Source: Pareuzebyella sediminis (GTDB taxonomy: Bacteria > Bacteroidota > Bacteroidia > Flavobacteriales > Flavobacteriaceae). From it: a DNA stretch of 64,000 nt. Made by a program: the position numbers and the translations under genes. The notes under the pieces were generated by a model. That model did no database searches and was not told the DNA's origin. It worked only from the letters and a program-made list of their open reading frames with translations. Of this stretch, positions 25,775-34,622 are shown piece by piece (the first letter of the stretch is position 1; each line of letters begins with the position of its first letter). The DNA lies in assembly GCF_008367235.1 (NCBI RefSeq), contig NZ_VTZS01000001.1, positions 62,001 through 126,000 on the forward strand. The letters are read 5' to 3'.

Positions 25775-26965
25775 TCAAGAGATCGGTATAAACGGAAAGA
25801 CTGAGCCCTTGGAAATTTCGGTAGTCCCCTGAGGAATACGAATAAAGCCGTCGGCTTTGGCCAAACCGACCAAATCTCCCGAACCATTGCCTTTGACCAA
25901 AAGACCGTGCAATCGACCCTCTTCCCAAGAGATCTTCACCTGAACGAAGAGAGTTAGGGAAGCATGCGGATTAACAGGCTCATCGAGTATCAAGCTTTGC
26001 TCTTTTCTGGAAACAGAATGACATTTGGCCAACCAAGGTAAAAAGTAAATGAGATAGTTGGCGAAGGTAGATACGGGATTTCCTGGAAAAGAGAAAACTA
26101 TTTTACGTCGTTCTTCCTGCACTCCAAACCAGAAGGGCTTGCCGGGTCTTTGGGCTACCCGATGAAATATTTTTTTTATGCCTAAGGTATCAAGTGCCTC
26201 AGGAATAAAATCGAACTTTCCTTTTGAGACCCCTCCGCTGAGCATGAGTACATCATGCCCATCAAGCACATTTTTTAATTCTTGTACTATCAGTTCCCTA
26301 CTATCTGCCATATGCAAAAAAGTAGGATAGATATTTAGTTGGATCAAGGCGGCGGCCAATGAAAAACTATTGGACTTTCGTATTTGGTGGGCCAATGGAA
26401 TTTCGGCAATGTCGACCAGCTCGTTTCCCGTAGAAACCACACAGATTCTGGGCAACTTTTTAACCTTTACCGTTACCTTTCCTACCGAGGCCAAAACCCC
26501 GATCGTTGTTGGGGTTATACAGACGTCTTTTCCTAGCAATACATTGCCTTTCTTTTCGTCACTGCCCCTGGCATGAATATTTTGCCCTTTGAGTGGTTCA
26601 TTTAAAAGGTGTACGCGATTCCCTTTAATTTTGGTCTGTTCGTACATGATTATTGTATCTGCCTCTTTTGGAAGAACTGCACCGGTCATGATTTCAAAAC
26701 AGTTGGTTTCAGAAGAAAGTGTTTGCTGGGCCATTCCGGCACTTAAAACTCCTTCGATTTTAAACTCCCTAATACCCTTTTCAATAGCTGAGAAACGTAT
26801 GGCAATACCGTCTTTCGTCGAGCGGTCAAATGGGGGGAAGTCCCGATCGGCCTTGATTTCTTCGGCAAGAATCCGACCTACACTCTCCAAAACAGGAACG
26901 GATTCCGTTCCAAAATCTATGGTATGTTCGAGTACTTGATTGTATGCGTCTTCAAATGAAATCAT
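25775..26965 (-). CDS. moeA: MoeA, molybdopterin molybdenumtransferase
   Basis: 396 residues, the usual MoeA size. Recognisable segments are FPPFDRSTKDGIAIR near residue 45, MTGAVLPKEADTIIMYEQ, STGNELVD, MLSGGVSKGKFDF and PGNPVSTFANY. MoeA inserts molybdate into adenylated molybdopterin, the last step common to all Mo enzymes. It completes the pathway encoded at 3318-7340 but lies 18 kb away on the opposite strand, so it has separate control. Confidence 0.95.
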   Translation of the reverse strand: MISFEDAYNQVLEHTIDFGTESVPVLESVGRILAEEIKADRDFPPFDRSTKDGIAIRFSAIEKGIREFKIEGVLSAGMAQQTLSSETNCFEIMTGAVLPKEADTIIMYEQTKIKGNRVHLLNEPLKGQNIHARGSDEKKGNVLLGKDVCITPTTIGVLASVGKVTVKVKKLPRICVVSTGNELVDIAEIPLAHQIRKSNSFSLAAALIQLNIYPTFLHMADSRELIVQELKNVLDGHDVLMLSGGVSKGKFDFIPEALDTLGIKKIFHRVAQRPGKPFWFGVQEERRKIVFSFPGNPVSTFANYLIYFLPWLAKCHSVSRKEQSLILDEPVNPHASLTLFVQVKISWEEGRLHGLLVKGNGSGDLVGLAKADGFIRIPQGTTEISKGSVFPFIPIS

Positions 26966-27083
26966 TAAAAATCAATATAACGATTTGTAGCCAAACATGA
27001 CCATTGCATAACGGCTTATAGTTTATTTCGTGCTTTATGTTAATGCGATGCCAAGGGCAGGAATGATTTGAGCCGTGCCGGTA

Positions 27084-28784
27084 TTACGGGTTGCTTTTTT
27101 TCTTTTTCCAAAACCAACTTCCCACAAAATAAGCGATGAGTGCAATTAGAAAGTACTTAAAGTACGACACGGGCTCTCCTTCCCCGTTGACCGTAGTGAA
27201 TATTCTATCCCAGCGTGGTCGCCAGTTTAAAATGCCATCGTTAAAGTTATCGACGCTCAACCAGATGAAAATAGGCGTACCCACAATATGGTTTTCGGGT
27301 ACATAGCCCCATGCCCGGCTGTCTTCTGAATGGTCACGGTTATCTCCCATCATCCAATAATAGTCTTGTTTGAAAGTATAGGTGTCTGCCACTTTATCGT
27401 TGATTTTAATCTGATTACCCGTTACCCCGATGGTGTTACCTTCATAGTCGCGTATGATTTTCTTGTAGAGGGGCAATGTTTTCAGATTAAGCGCGACGGT
27501 AGCGCCCTTTTCAGGGATGTAAATCGGCCCCATTTGATCATAGTTCCAAGGATAATCAGGACTTTGGGGGAAGATGTTCACCCCGGGAACGCCCTTTTTT
27601 TCAACATCACGTACGACAGAATCTATTGAGGCATCTTTACGCAATTGCTCGACCATTTCATCGGTAAGAGCTCCTATTCTAGCCCTTGGCGTCTCTTCGG
27701 TAAGGCCTAGTCTTTGACTTCGTATCACATTGATAGGAATACCTTTGGCTTTGGTATACAAAGCGATCTTGCCCCCATCTACCCGCTCCGTACCGATAAG
27801 GTACTTCTTGATAGCATCAAATTGGGCTTGATTGATCGGGTTTGAAATATACTTACGTTGAAAGTCCATTACCCCAATTTCTTGAAGCAGTCTTGATGAG
27901 ACTCCTTTATTGGAATAAATCGTATAATCGTATTGAGGTTTCGCCCTGTCCGGAAGAACTAATTGTTTTCCGTTGATATGCACATAACCGTCAATTACGG
28001 CCAATGAATCTCCAGGAAGTCCTACGCAACGCTTTACGTAGTTTGATTTTTTGTCAATAGGCTTGTCGACCCCTTTTTCCCTTTTAAAAAACTGACGAAC
28101 GGTATCTGCCGGCCAGCTGAAGACTACAATATCGTTACGATCAACTTTCGTAAAGCCGGGTAATCGAAAGTAAGGTAATTGGGGTTTCTTTAGATATGAT
28201 TTAACCCCTAATACCGGAAGCGTATCATGGACCATTGGGGCTGCAATGGTAGTCATAGGGGTTCGCGCCCCGTAGTGAAATTTCGATACGAAGAGCAAGT
28301 CACCCACTCGAAGCGTACGTTCAAGGGAAGGAGTAGGAATTACATAAGGCTGAATAAAATAGGTGTGTACAAGGGTCGCGGCGATAACTGCAAAAGCAAT
28401 GGAGCTGACCCATTCGCCCATTGCGGTAGCAGGATGCAAACTTCGATTTTCAACGTAATTGACATCTAAGGCATAATTCACGTAATATATGTAGAATCCT
28501 AAGGTGAGTATGACCAACCAGGTCTCCAAAAGACTGTTTCGACCGAAACTACGAATGGTTTCTATCCAAAGGATGGGGAACATCAACAGGTTGATAATAG
28601 GAATGAAAAGAAGCACAACCCACCATTTTGGACGATTGATAATCTGCATCAATACAATAGCGTTATATACAGGTACGGCTGCCTCCCATGGCTTTCGACC
28701 CGCTTTTACGTAGAGCTTCCAGGTACCCAAAAAATGTATGATCTGTACAATTAGAATAAATAAGAGCCACTGTGTTGCGTTCAT
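27084..28784 (-). CDS. lepB: Signal peptidase I (LepB), extended Bacteroidota form
   Basis: 566 residues, much longer than E. coli LepB (324). The N-terminal 115 residues form several hydrophobic helices resembling a DUF5684-like membrane module, followed by another helix (about 128-147). Catalytic Ser153 lies in PTPSLERTLRVGD and the general base Lys251 in YVKRCVGLPGDS. Between box D and box E (MMGDNRDHSEDSR, about 505-517) lies a long insertion of roughly 200 residues. It removes signal peptides from exported proteins. It is downstream of dapB on the same strand, with a 66-base gap. Confidence 0.94.
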   Translation of the reverse strand: MNATQWLLFILIVQIIHFLGTWKLYVKAGRKPWEAAVPVYNAIVLMQIINRPKWWVVLLFIPIINLLMFPILWIETIRSFGRNSLLETWLVILTLGFYIYYVNYALDVNYVENRSLHPATAMGEWVSSIAFAVIAATLVHTYFIQPYVIPTPSLERTLRVGDLLFVSKFHYGARTPMTTIAAPMVHDTLPVLGVKSYLKKPQLPYFRLPGFTKVDRNDIVVFSWPADTVRQFFKREKGVDKPIDKKSNYVKRCVGLPGDSLAVIDGYVHINGKQLVLPDRAKPQYDYTIYSNKGVSSRLLQEIGVMDFQRKYISNPINQAQFDAIKKYLIGTERVDGGKIALYTKAKGIPINVIRSQRLGLTEETPRARIGALTDEMVEQLRKDASIDSVVRDVEKKGVPGVNIFPQSPDYPWNYDQMGPIYIPEKGATVALNLKTLPLYKKIIRDYEGNTIGVTGNQIKINDKVADTYTFKQDYYWMMGDNRDHSEDSRAWGYVPENHIVGTPIFIWLSVDNFNDGILNWRPRWDRIFTTVNGEGEPVSYFKYFLIALIAYFVGSWFWKKKKSNP

Positions 28785-28850
28785 TCTGAATCAATTAATC
28801 GTGTTGGTCTTCTACAAAGAAGTGCAATTCTAGTAAAAATATTGTTTTCG

Positions 28851-29555
28851 TTAACCAAGGTTTAACACATCTTTCATAGTAAAAACTCCTGTTTTACCTA
28901 TAATCCATTCAGCGGCTATTACCGCACCGAGCGCAAATCCATGTCGATTGTGGGCTGTGTGCTTGATTTCTATGGTGTCGACCTCGCTACTATACTCGAC
29001 CACGTGCGTACCGGGGGTTTTGCCGATTCTTCTCGAGGTTATAGGAATCTCGGTTTCCGACGAGGCATGGTCGAGTTTCCAACTGGAATAGGCACTATTG
29101 TCAATGATTCCCTCGGCCAGTGTTATAGCAGTGCCGCTGGGAGCATCGAGTTTTTGGGTGTGGTGAATTTCTTCCATGGATACTTGGTATTCACTTAGAT
29201 TTTGCATCATCTGTGCAAGATATTTATTCAATTCGAAAAATACGTTCACCCCAAGACTAAAATTGGAAGCATAAATGAAGCCGCCCTTCTTGGCTTCGCA
29301 CAAAGCAACGGCCTTATCATAGTTTTCTAGCCAACCTGTAGTTCCAGAAATTACCGGTACGCCATGTTCCAAACATTTTGATATGTTACCGAAGGCCGCA
29401 TCAGGCATGCTGAAATCAATGGCCACATCCATTTTTGAAAAGTCGATTTCCTTGGTATCGATGTCAATTTTGGCCACTATGGTATGTCCTCTGTTCTGGG
29501 CTATTTTTTCGATCATTTGTCCCATTTTTCCGTATCCGAATAGTGCTATGTTCAC
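28851..29555 (-). CDS. dapB: DapB, 4-hydroxy-tetrahydrodipicolinate reductase
   Basis: 234 residues, shorter than the enterobacterial enzyme but normal for Bacteroidota. The N-terminal nucleotide loop is FGYGKMGQMIE (6-16). The catalytic motif IEEIHHTQKLDAPSGTA contains the His-His and Lys residues that bind and reduce the substrate. It acts in lysine and diaminopimelate (cell-wall) synthesis. The next gene on the strand is lepB. Confidence 0.95.
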   Translation of the reverse strand: MNIALFGYGKMGQMIEKIAQNRGHTIVAKIDIDTKEIDFSKMDVAIDFSMPDAAFGNISKCLEHGVPVISGTTGWLENYDKAVALCEAKKGGFIYASNFSLGVNVFFELNKYLAQMMQNLSEYQVSMEEIHHTQKLDAPSGTAITLAEGIIDNSAYSSWKLDHASSETEIPITSRRIGKTPGTHVVEYSSEVDTIEIKHTAHNRHGFALGAVIAAEWIIGKTGVFTMKDVLNLG

Positions 29556-29718
29556 GTTGTTTGATTAATTTAAGGGTTTATCCAATTGTTATCTGTGCAT
29601 TTTGATCGTCGATTTCCGATAAACAGGCGGCAAGGGCATGATATATAGCCCGTTTTGCATCGATCTTACTTTACCTAATTTATTACGTTTATTTTGTTTC
29701 GTTAATAACCAACAAAAT

Positions 29719-30357
29719 TTAAAATTTGATTACTAAAGCCATACCATAGTTCGGGTTATTCGTGATCGGGTCAAGATTCAGATAGGGCTGCATGTCGAAA
29801 CTCAAATCATCATCTACATTAAATTGCTTGAGATGTGCATCGACATTGGCGTCTACAATGTTCAGTGCATATAAAGCTACAGATACCAAAAGCATCAGGT
29901 CACGATCACGTTGATAGCGCTCTTGTTCGTTTTGCAGATCAGTTTGATCCAGGTCAGGCCCTGAACCATCTCCATTAAGGTCATAGAATTCATCATCGGT
30001 AAATCCAGCCTGCCTTCTTTTAAAGGCCGCGCGAAACCTATCGTATCGGTTATCATTCCATCCGTAGGCATAAATTGCCGTTCCTATGGCCCCCCATACA
30101 AGGGGTGTTTTCCAATATCTTTTATTATAGATTTGTCCGAGCCCCGGAAATACAGCAGAATAAAAAGCAGCTTTACTAGGGGCTAAAGGGTTTATACGAA
30201 CCTTTTTTGCCATCAAGGTGTCTATAACGACTACCCCCTCCTTATTCAAATCGGACTCGAGCGAATCGACTTCTTGGCTTTTTGGTGTATCTTGTTGCCC
30301 GCTAACGACCAGTGAAAAAAAAATAAGCAACAGAACGGTTAATAGCGATCTACTCAC
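29719..30357 (-). CDS. DUF5683 domain protein
   Basis: 212 residues. It has an N-terminal signal peptide (about 1-20, ending VVSGQQ), then the family core KAAFYSAVFPGLGQIYNKRY with a hydrophobic helix (VWGAIGTAIYAYGW), and an Asp-rich EF-like segment DLNGDGSGPDLD. A second hydrophobic stretch (LMLLVSVALYALNIVDA) follows. DUF5683 proteins are membrane or envelope proteins of unknown role, usually found directly behind parAB in this clade, as here. It overlaps parB by 8 bases. Confidence 0.87.
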   Translation of the reverse strand: MSRSLLTVLLLIFFSLVVSGQQDTPKSQEVDSLESDLNKEGVVVIDTLMAKKVRINPLAPSKAAFYSAVFPGLGQIYNKRYWKTPLVWGAIGTAIYAYGWNDNRYDRFRAAFKRRQAGFTDDEFYDLNGDGSGPDLDQTDLQNEQERYQRDRDLMLLVSVALYALNIVDANVDAHLKQFNVDDDLSFDMQPYLNLDPITNNPNYGMALVIKF

Positions 30358-31252
30358 CTAGGATCAATTTTTTAATTCTTCTGAACTCTTCCTTGGAGTG
30401 AAATGGAATGGTAATTTTTCCACGTCCTTTTTCGGAGGCGGAAATGTCTACTTTGACGGAAAAATGTTCGGTGAACTTATCTACGTTCTTTTTGGCAAAA
30501 TCCGGACTTTTTTTAGCAGCTGTTTTGTTTTGGGCACCGGTCGTATTCCCGTGATAGGCTTTGACCGCTTTTTCGGTTTCCCGTACGGAAAGATTCTGGC
30601 TTACAATTTTTTCATAAAGTGCAATCTGATCTTCCTTCTTGTCGATATTTACAAGTGCCCTGCCATGACCCATGCTCAAGAAGCCATCACGCATACCTGT
30701 TTGTATGATGGGATCCAATCGTAAAAGGCGAAGATAGTTGGTAATGGTCGAACGCTTTTTTCCAACCCGATCGCTTAACTTCTCTTGTGTGAGTTCTATT
30801 TCGTCGATGAGACGCTGATAAGAAAGGGCAATCTCAACGGGGTCTAAATCTTGTCGCTGAATGTTTTCAACAAGCGCCATTTCCAGAGACTCTTGATCAT
30901 TGGCAATACGAATATAGGCCGGAATGGTCTCTAAACCTACCAATTTTGAGGCCCGGTACCTTCTTTCTCCAGAAACCAGCTGATATTTGTTAAAGTCGAG
31001 CTTACGAACGGTAATTGGCTGAATGACACCGAGTTCTTTGATAGAACTCGCAAGTTCGTGCAGGGCCTCGTCATTAAAATTAGATCTTGGCTGAAATGGG
31101 TTCACCTCAATAGCCTCAATATCTAATTCAACAATATTTCCTACTACTTTATCGGCATTTTTGTCGGATGCCGTTTGTATGTCATTATCAGGGTCTTTCA
31201 AGAGTGCGGAAAGTCCACGTCCCAAAGCCTGTTTTTTGGTTGCTCTCGCCAT
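30350..31252 (-). CDS. parB: ParB/Spo0J chromosome-partition CTPase
   Basis: 300 residues. The N-terminus ALGRGLSALLKD is the ParA-interacting peptide. The ParB/sulfiredoxin domain contains NPFQPR and the CTP-binding GERRYRAS, followed by a helix-turn-helix (TQEKLSDRVGKKRSTITNYL shortened here to its ends) and the dimerisation tail. It binds parS and organises origin segregation. It overlaps parA by one base (TAATG). I did not find a clear parS site in this window. Confidence 0.95.
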   Translation of the reverse strand: MARATKKQALGRGLSALLKDPDNDIQTASDKNADKVVGNIVELDIEAIEVNPFQPRSNFNDEALHELASSIKELGVIQPITVRKLDFNKYQLVSGERRYRASKLVGLETIPAYIRIANDQESLEMALVENIQRQDLDPVEIALSYQRLIDEIELTQEKLSDRVGKKRSTITNYLRLLRLDPIIQTGMRDGFLSMGHGRALVNIDKKEDQIALYEKIVSQNLSVRETEKAVKAYHGNTTGAQNKTAAKKSPDFAKKNVDKFTEHFSVKVDISASEKGRGKITIPFHSKEEFRRIKKLILGE

Positions 31253-32025
31253 TAAGCTATTTCTTTATTTTTCTTAACGATCTCATTGGCCAAATTAAGG
31301 TAATTGGCCGCTCCTTTGCTGCTGGCGTCATATTTGATGATGCTTTCCCCATAACTAGGTGCTTCACTAAGCCTAACATTGCGTTGAATGATAGTGTCGA
31401 AAACCATGTCGGCAAAATGCTTACGTACTTCTTCGACCACTTGATTGGAGAGCCGTAACCTTGAATCGTACATGGTCAATAGCATACCTTCGATATCCAG
31501 ATTAGGATTATGGATCTTTTGAATACTTTTAATGGTATTCAACAACTTTCCAAGGCCCTCAAGTGCAAAATATTCACATTGAATAGGTATGATAACCGCA
31601 TCGGCAGCGGTCAACGCATTTAAGGTCAAAAGCCCGAGTGATGGTGCGCAATCGATCAGAATATAGTCGTAACTATCGCGCAGATGCGAAATGGCTTGTT
31701 TGAGCATTGATTCTCGCTTGTCTTTATCTACCAACTCTATTTCTATGGCAACTAGATCAATGTGCGCAGGAATAAGGTCTAAATTTGGCGAATCGGTAGC
31801 GATTATGGTTTCCTTAGCTGTTTTTGTGTGCTCCAACAGTTGGTAGGTACCTAATTCGATACTTTCGACATCCACGCCCAAGCCCGAGGTGGCATTGGCC
31901 TGTGGATCGGCATCAATCAACAGTACCTTCTTTTCCAAAACCCCAAGAGAGGCCGCTAAATTGACAGTGGTCGTAGTTTTACCAACACCTCCCTTTTGAT
32001 TTGCGATAGCAATAATCTTGCCCAT
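31252..32025 (-). CDS. parA: ParA family partition ATPase
   Basis: 257 residues. The deviant Walker A KGGVGKTTTTVNLA is at 10-23, followed by LLIDADPQANATSGLG, DYILIDCAPSLG (Walker B) and VIIPIQCEYFALEG. These are chromosomal ParA/Soj features. It forms an operon with parB and the DUF5683 gene. The 255 bases upstream, before the DivIC/FtsB-like gene, contain a TATTTTTA element on the reverse strand (about 32046-32053), one base away from the TAnnTTTG consensus, probably its promoter. Confidence 0.96.
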   Translation of the reverse strand: MGKIIAIANQKGGVGKTTTTVNLAASLGVLEKKVLLIDADPQANATSGLGVDVESIELGTYQLLEHTKTAKETIIATDSPNLDLIPAHIDLVAIEIELVDKDKRESMLKQAISHLRDSYDYILIDCAPSLGLLTLNALTAADAVIIPIQCEYFALEGLGKLLNTIKSIQKIHNPNLDIEGMLLTMYDSRLRLSNQVVEEVRKHFADMVFDTIIQRNVRLSEAPSYGESIIKYDASSKGAANYLNLANEIVKKNKEIA

Positions 32026-32280
32026 TATCCATCTGTGTTAGGGGGTAAAAATACGATTATTTACGATGTCATAGAAACCATTTTGTTAACACAAGGTGAA
32101 TAACTGTTCAATTTCAACGTTAAAGTTCGTTAATCTAATACTTTAACGGGCAAGGATATGCAAAGAATCCTTGGCCCCATCGAGGAAAGTACGGATATAA
32201 TGGTATTTGGCTTCTAGTGACTAGCCGGGTAAGATGGAGAAAAAGGGCTACCCTTAGGGCACTTGTACGTCGTTAACCGA

Positions 32281-32610
32281 TTATTTCTTTTTGGTCTTTA
32301 AGCTATCCTCATATTCGATAAGATAGATTTCCTCGTTCTTTTTTTTGAGATAGTAGTTTTCCCTCGCAAACTTCTCCAGTTCTTCCGGGTCGGACAGTTT
32401 TTCCAGAATTTTTTTATCATTGGCAATTTCCTCTTGGAGAAATTCCTGTTGTTTTTCAAGCTTTTTGATTTCTTTCCTTAATTCCAAGTGAATGAGCAGT
32501 GAATTCGTATCGAAGAAGAGCATCCAAATCACGAAAACGGTCAACACCAATACATACATATTGGTAAGGACACCAAACCACTTTTTCCTTCTCAATTCTT
32601 TAAGGCCCAT
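32281..32610 (-). CDS. Septum-formation initiator (DivIC/FtsB-like)
   Basis: 109 residues with a short basic N-terminus, one transmembrane helix (about 15-35) and a coiled coil (about 38-75), then a conserved LEKFARENYYLKKKNEEIYL segment. This is the architecture of FtsB/DivIC, a bitopic divisome protein. It lies six bases after udk on the same strand, and no terminator is visible between them, so they are likely co-transcribed. Confidence 0.88.
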   Translation of the reverse strand: MGLKELRRKKWFGVLTNMYVLVLTVFVIWMLFFDTNSLLIHLELRKEIKKLEKQQEFLQEEIANDKKILEKLSDPEELEKFARENYYLKKKNEEIYLIEYEDSLKTKKK

Positions 32611-32615
32611 AATTC

Positions 32616-33224
32616 CTATGTTAACTTTTCGTTGATAATGGTACGTACAATGTCAACTGCAACAGTATTGTATTTATTGTTAGGAATAATAATATCTGCA
32701 TATTCTTTGCTGGGTTCTATGAACTGCAGGTGCATGGGTTTTATGTGGGCCTGGTATTTTTCTAGGGTTTCGTCGAGGTTCCACCCCCTCTCATTGACAT
32801 CTCTTTTAAGCCTTCTTATCAAGCGTTCATCGGAATCGGCATGAACAAAAATTTTAATGTCCATCATTTTGCGAAGAGGAGCGTTGGTCAAAATCAAAAT
32901 ACCCTCAACAATAAGCACTTTGGTGGGTTGCACGAGGACGGTTTTTTCGGTCCGATTACATTCCAAAAAAGAATAGACCGGCTGTTTGATCGCTTTTCCT
33001 CCCTTCAGGAGCCGTAAATGACTTTCAAGCAAGTCGAAATCAATGGATTGGGGATGGTCAAAATTAGTCTTTCGGCGTTCTTCCAAAGTTAGGTGTGAAA
33101 GGTCTTTATAATACGAATCTTGCGAAATCACCCCGACTTCGCCGTCAGGGAGCTCATTGATGATCTGATTGACGACTGTGGTTTTCCCACAACCTGTGCC
33201 TCCTGCAATCCCAATAATCAACAT
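32616..33224 (-). CDS. udk: Uridine kinase
   Basis: 202 residues from the ATG at 33222-33224, chosen because Walker A begins right after it (GGTGCGKTT at 7-15) and a TAnnTTTG box is 17 bases upstream. A longer frame to 33314 would cross that promoter. Other signatures are SQDSYYKDLSHL, NFDHPQSIDFDLL, and IVEGILI. It phosphorylates uridine and cytidine in pyrimidine salvage. Confidence 0.94.
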   Translation of the reverse strand: MLIIGIAGGTGCGKTTVVNQIINELPDGEVGVISQDSYYKDLSHLTLEERRKTNFDHPQSIDFDLLESHLRLLKGGKAIKQPVYSFLECNRTEKTVLVQPTKVLIVEGILILTNAPLRKMMDIKIFVHADSDERLIRRLKRDVNERGWNLDETLEKYQAHIKPMHLQFIEPSKEYADIIIPNNKYNTVAVDIVRTIINEKLT

Positions 33225-33241
33225 TTGCGTATAATTTTTGT

Positions 33242-33249
33242 CAAAAATA
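33242..33249 (-). promoter_or_regulatory. TAnnTTTG -7 box for udk
   Basis: The reverse strand reads TATTTTTG, ending 17 bases before the udk ATG; it decides the start choice for udk and is back-to-back with the MFS promoter at 33320. Confidence 0.7.
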
Positions 33250-33319
33250 CATATTTGGAAACCAAAATTCCGCATATCCGAAAAATGAAGTTTCGATAAT
33301 ATTCTTATTAACATATGCC

Positions 33320-33327
33320 TACTTTTG
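33320..33327 (+). promoter_or_regulatory. TAnnTTTG -7 box for the MFS gene, only 4 bases from ATG
   Basis: TACTTTTG matches TAnnTTTG and ends four bases before the MFS start codon at 33332, so the transcript should be leaderless or nearly so. Confidence 0.62.
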
Positions 33328-33331
33328 TAGG

Positions 33332-34549
33332 ATGCAAAACGAGAACGCTAAGCCCAATTTTGAGTTCATAGCCCTTATGGCCTCCCTAATGTCTATTGTA
33401 GCATTGGCCCTAGATGCTCTTCTGCCTGCTATTTCACATATCGGGGAGTCGATAAACAGTTTAGATCCCACAGAGAATCAGCTGCTTATCACCATGATTT
33501 TTATGGGGCTGGGGGTCGGTCAATTGTTCTTTGGCCCCCTTTCCGATAGTTATGGACGCAAGCCTATTGTCTATTTCGGTTTTCTTTTGTTTACGGTAGC
33601 CAGTATGATCTGCATCTTTGCCCCGTCTTTGGAGGTAATGATTATTGGTAGGATTTTGCAGGGTATCGGTCTTTCGGCCCCAAGAACGATCTCCATATCT
33701 ATTATTCGCGATACTTATCGAGGGGATTACATGGCGAAAATTATGTCTTTCGTGACCGCATTTTTTATTCTGGTACCCGTAGTGGCTCCGGCCTTCGGCA
33801 AGTGGGTCATGGATGCTTTTGGTTGGGAAGCCATATTTTATGTGCAACTCTTCTTCGCTTTGGTGGTCAGTATCTGGTTTTGGAAGCGTCAACCTGAAAC
33901 CTTGAAACCCCATTATAAAGTTCCCTTTTCGCTAAAAGTCTTTGTGGAAGGTACAAAGGAGTTTTTCAAGCATAGGGAAACCGTCGCTTTTACGTTCGTA
34001 TCAGGTTTCATTACGGGAGCCTTTTTGGTCTATTTGAGCTCATCGCAGCACGTTTTTGAAGACCAGTACGACTTGGTGGACTCTTTTCCTTATATTTTCG
34101 CCGCTCTGGCTGTTTCTATTGGGCTTTCCACCTTCCTCAACGGAACCTTGGTCCTTCGTTTCGGCATGCGCCGATTGGCCCTTATGGCCCTGACCGCCTT
34201 TTGTGTCATAGCCTTGATTTATGTGGTGGTATTTTGGAATCGCCCTAATCCCGGCGTGATTGTCTTGGTCTCCTTTTTATTCGTTCAATTTTTTTGCCTT
34301 GGTTTTCTATGGGGAAATTTCCGATCCATTGCCATGGAACCCATAGGACATGTTGCCGGTATTGGGGCGGCACTCAACGGTTTTATTTCTACGGTGCTTG
34401 CGGTGCCTATTGCGAATTATATCGGTGAATTTGTTCAGGACTCGGTGTGGCCCATGTTTTTTGGCCTCGCGATTTGCGGACTACTTTCATTAGGTATCAT
34501 GTTATCAGTGCGAAAACCAGGGGCGATAGCAAGTCGCACCTTTCGATGA
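33332..34549 (+). CDS. MFS exporter, Bcr/CflA drug-resistance type
   Basis: 405 residues with twelve predicted hydrophobic helices. The DHA1 motif A appears as GPLSDSYGRKPIV between TM2 and TM3. The opening with MSIVALALDALLPA and the IGRILQGIGLSAPRTI segment are typical of the Bcr/CflA subfamily, which exports drugs, dipeptides or other small solutes by proton antiport. The specific substrate cannot be predicted. Convergent with acs; a bidirectional terminator lies between them. Confidence 0.92.
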   Translation: MQNENAKPNFEFIALMASLMSIVALALDALLPAISHIGESINSLDPTENQLLITMIFMGLGVGQLFFGPLSDSYGRKPIVYFGFLLFTVASMICIFAPSLEVMIIGRILQGIGLSAPRTISISIIRDTYRGDYMAKIMSFVTAFFILVPVVAPAFGKWVMDAFGWEAIFYVQLFFALVVSIWFWKRQPETLKPHYKVPFSLKVFVEGTKEFFKHRETVAFTFVSGFITGAFLVYLSSSQHVFEDQYDLVDSFPYIFAALAVSIGLSTFLNGTLVLRFGMRRLALMALTAFCVIALIYVVVFWNRPNPGVIVLVSFLFVQFFCLGFLWGNFRSIAMEPIGHVAGIGAALNGFISTVLAVPIANYIGEFVQDSVWPMFFGLAICGLLSLGIMLSVRKPGAIASRTFR

Positions 34550-34566
34550 CGGTCTTTTAAACCACT

Positions 34567-34605
34567 AAAACGGGCCTATTTCTTGTGAAAATAGACCCTG
34601 TTTTT
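34567..34605. terminator. Bidirectional intrinsic terminator between MFS gene and acs
   Basis: An A-tract (34567-34570), stem CGGGCCTATTTC (34571-34582), loop and the complementary GAAAATAGACCCTG (34587-34600) followed by a T-tract. The A and T flanks let it work in both directions, as expected between convergent genes. Confidence 0.75.
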
Positions 34606-34622
34606 CTGTGATTTTTAAATGT

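Noticed and set aside
31252-32280. parS site near parAB
   Set aside because: I looked for the TGTTTCACGTGAAACA-like palindrome and found no convincing match.
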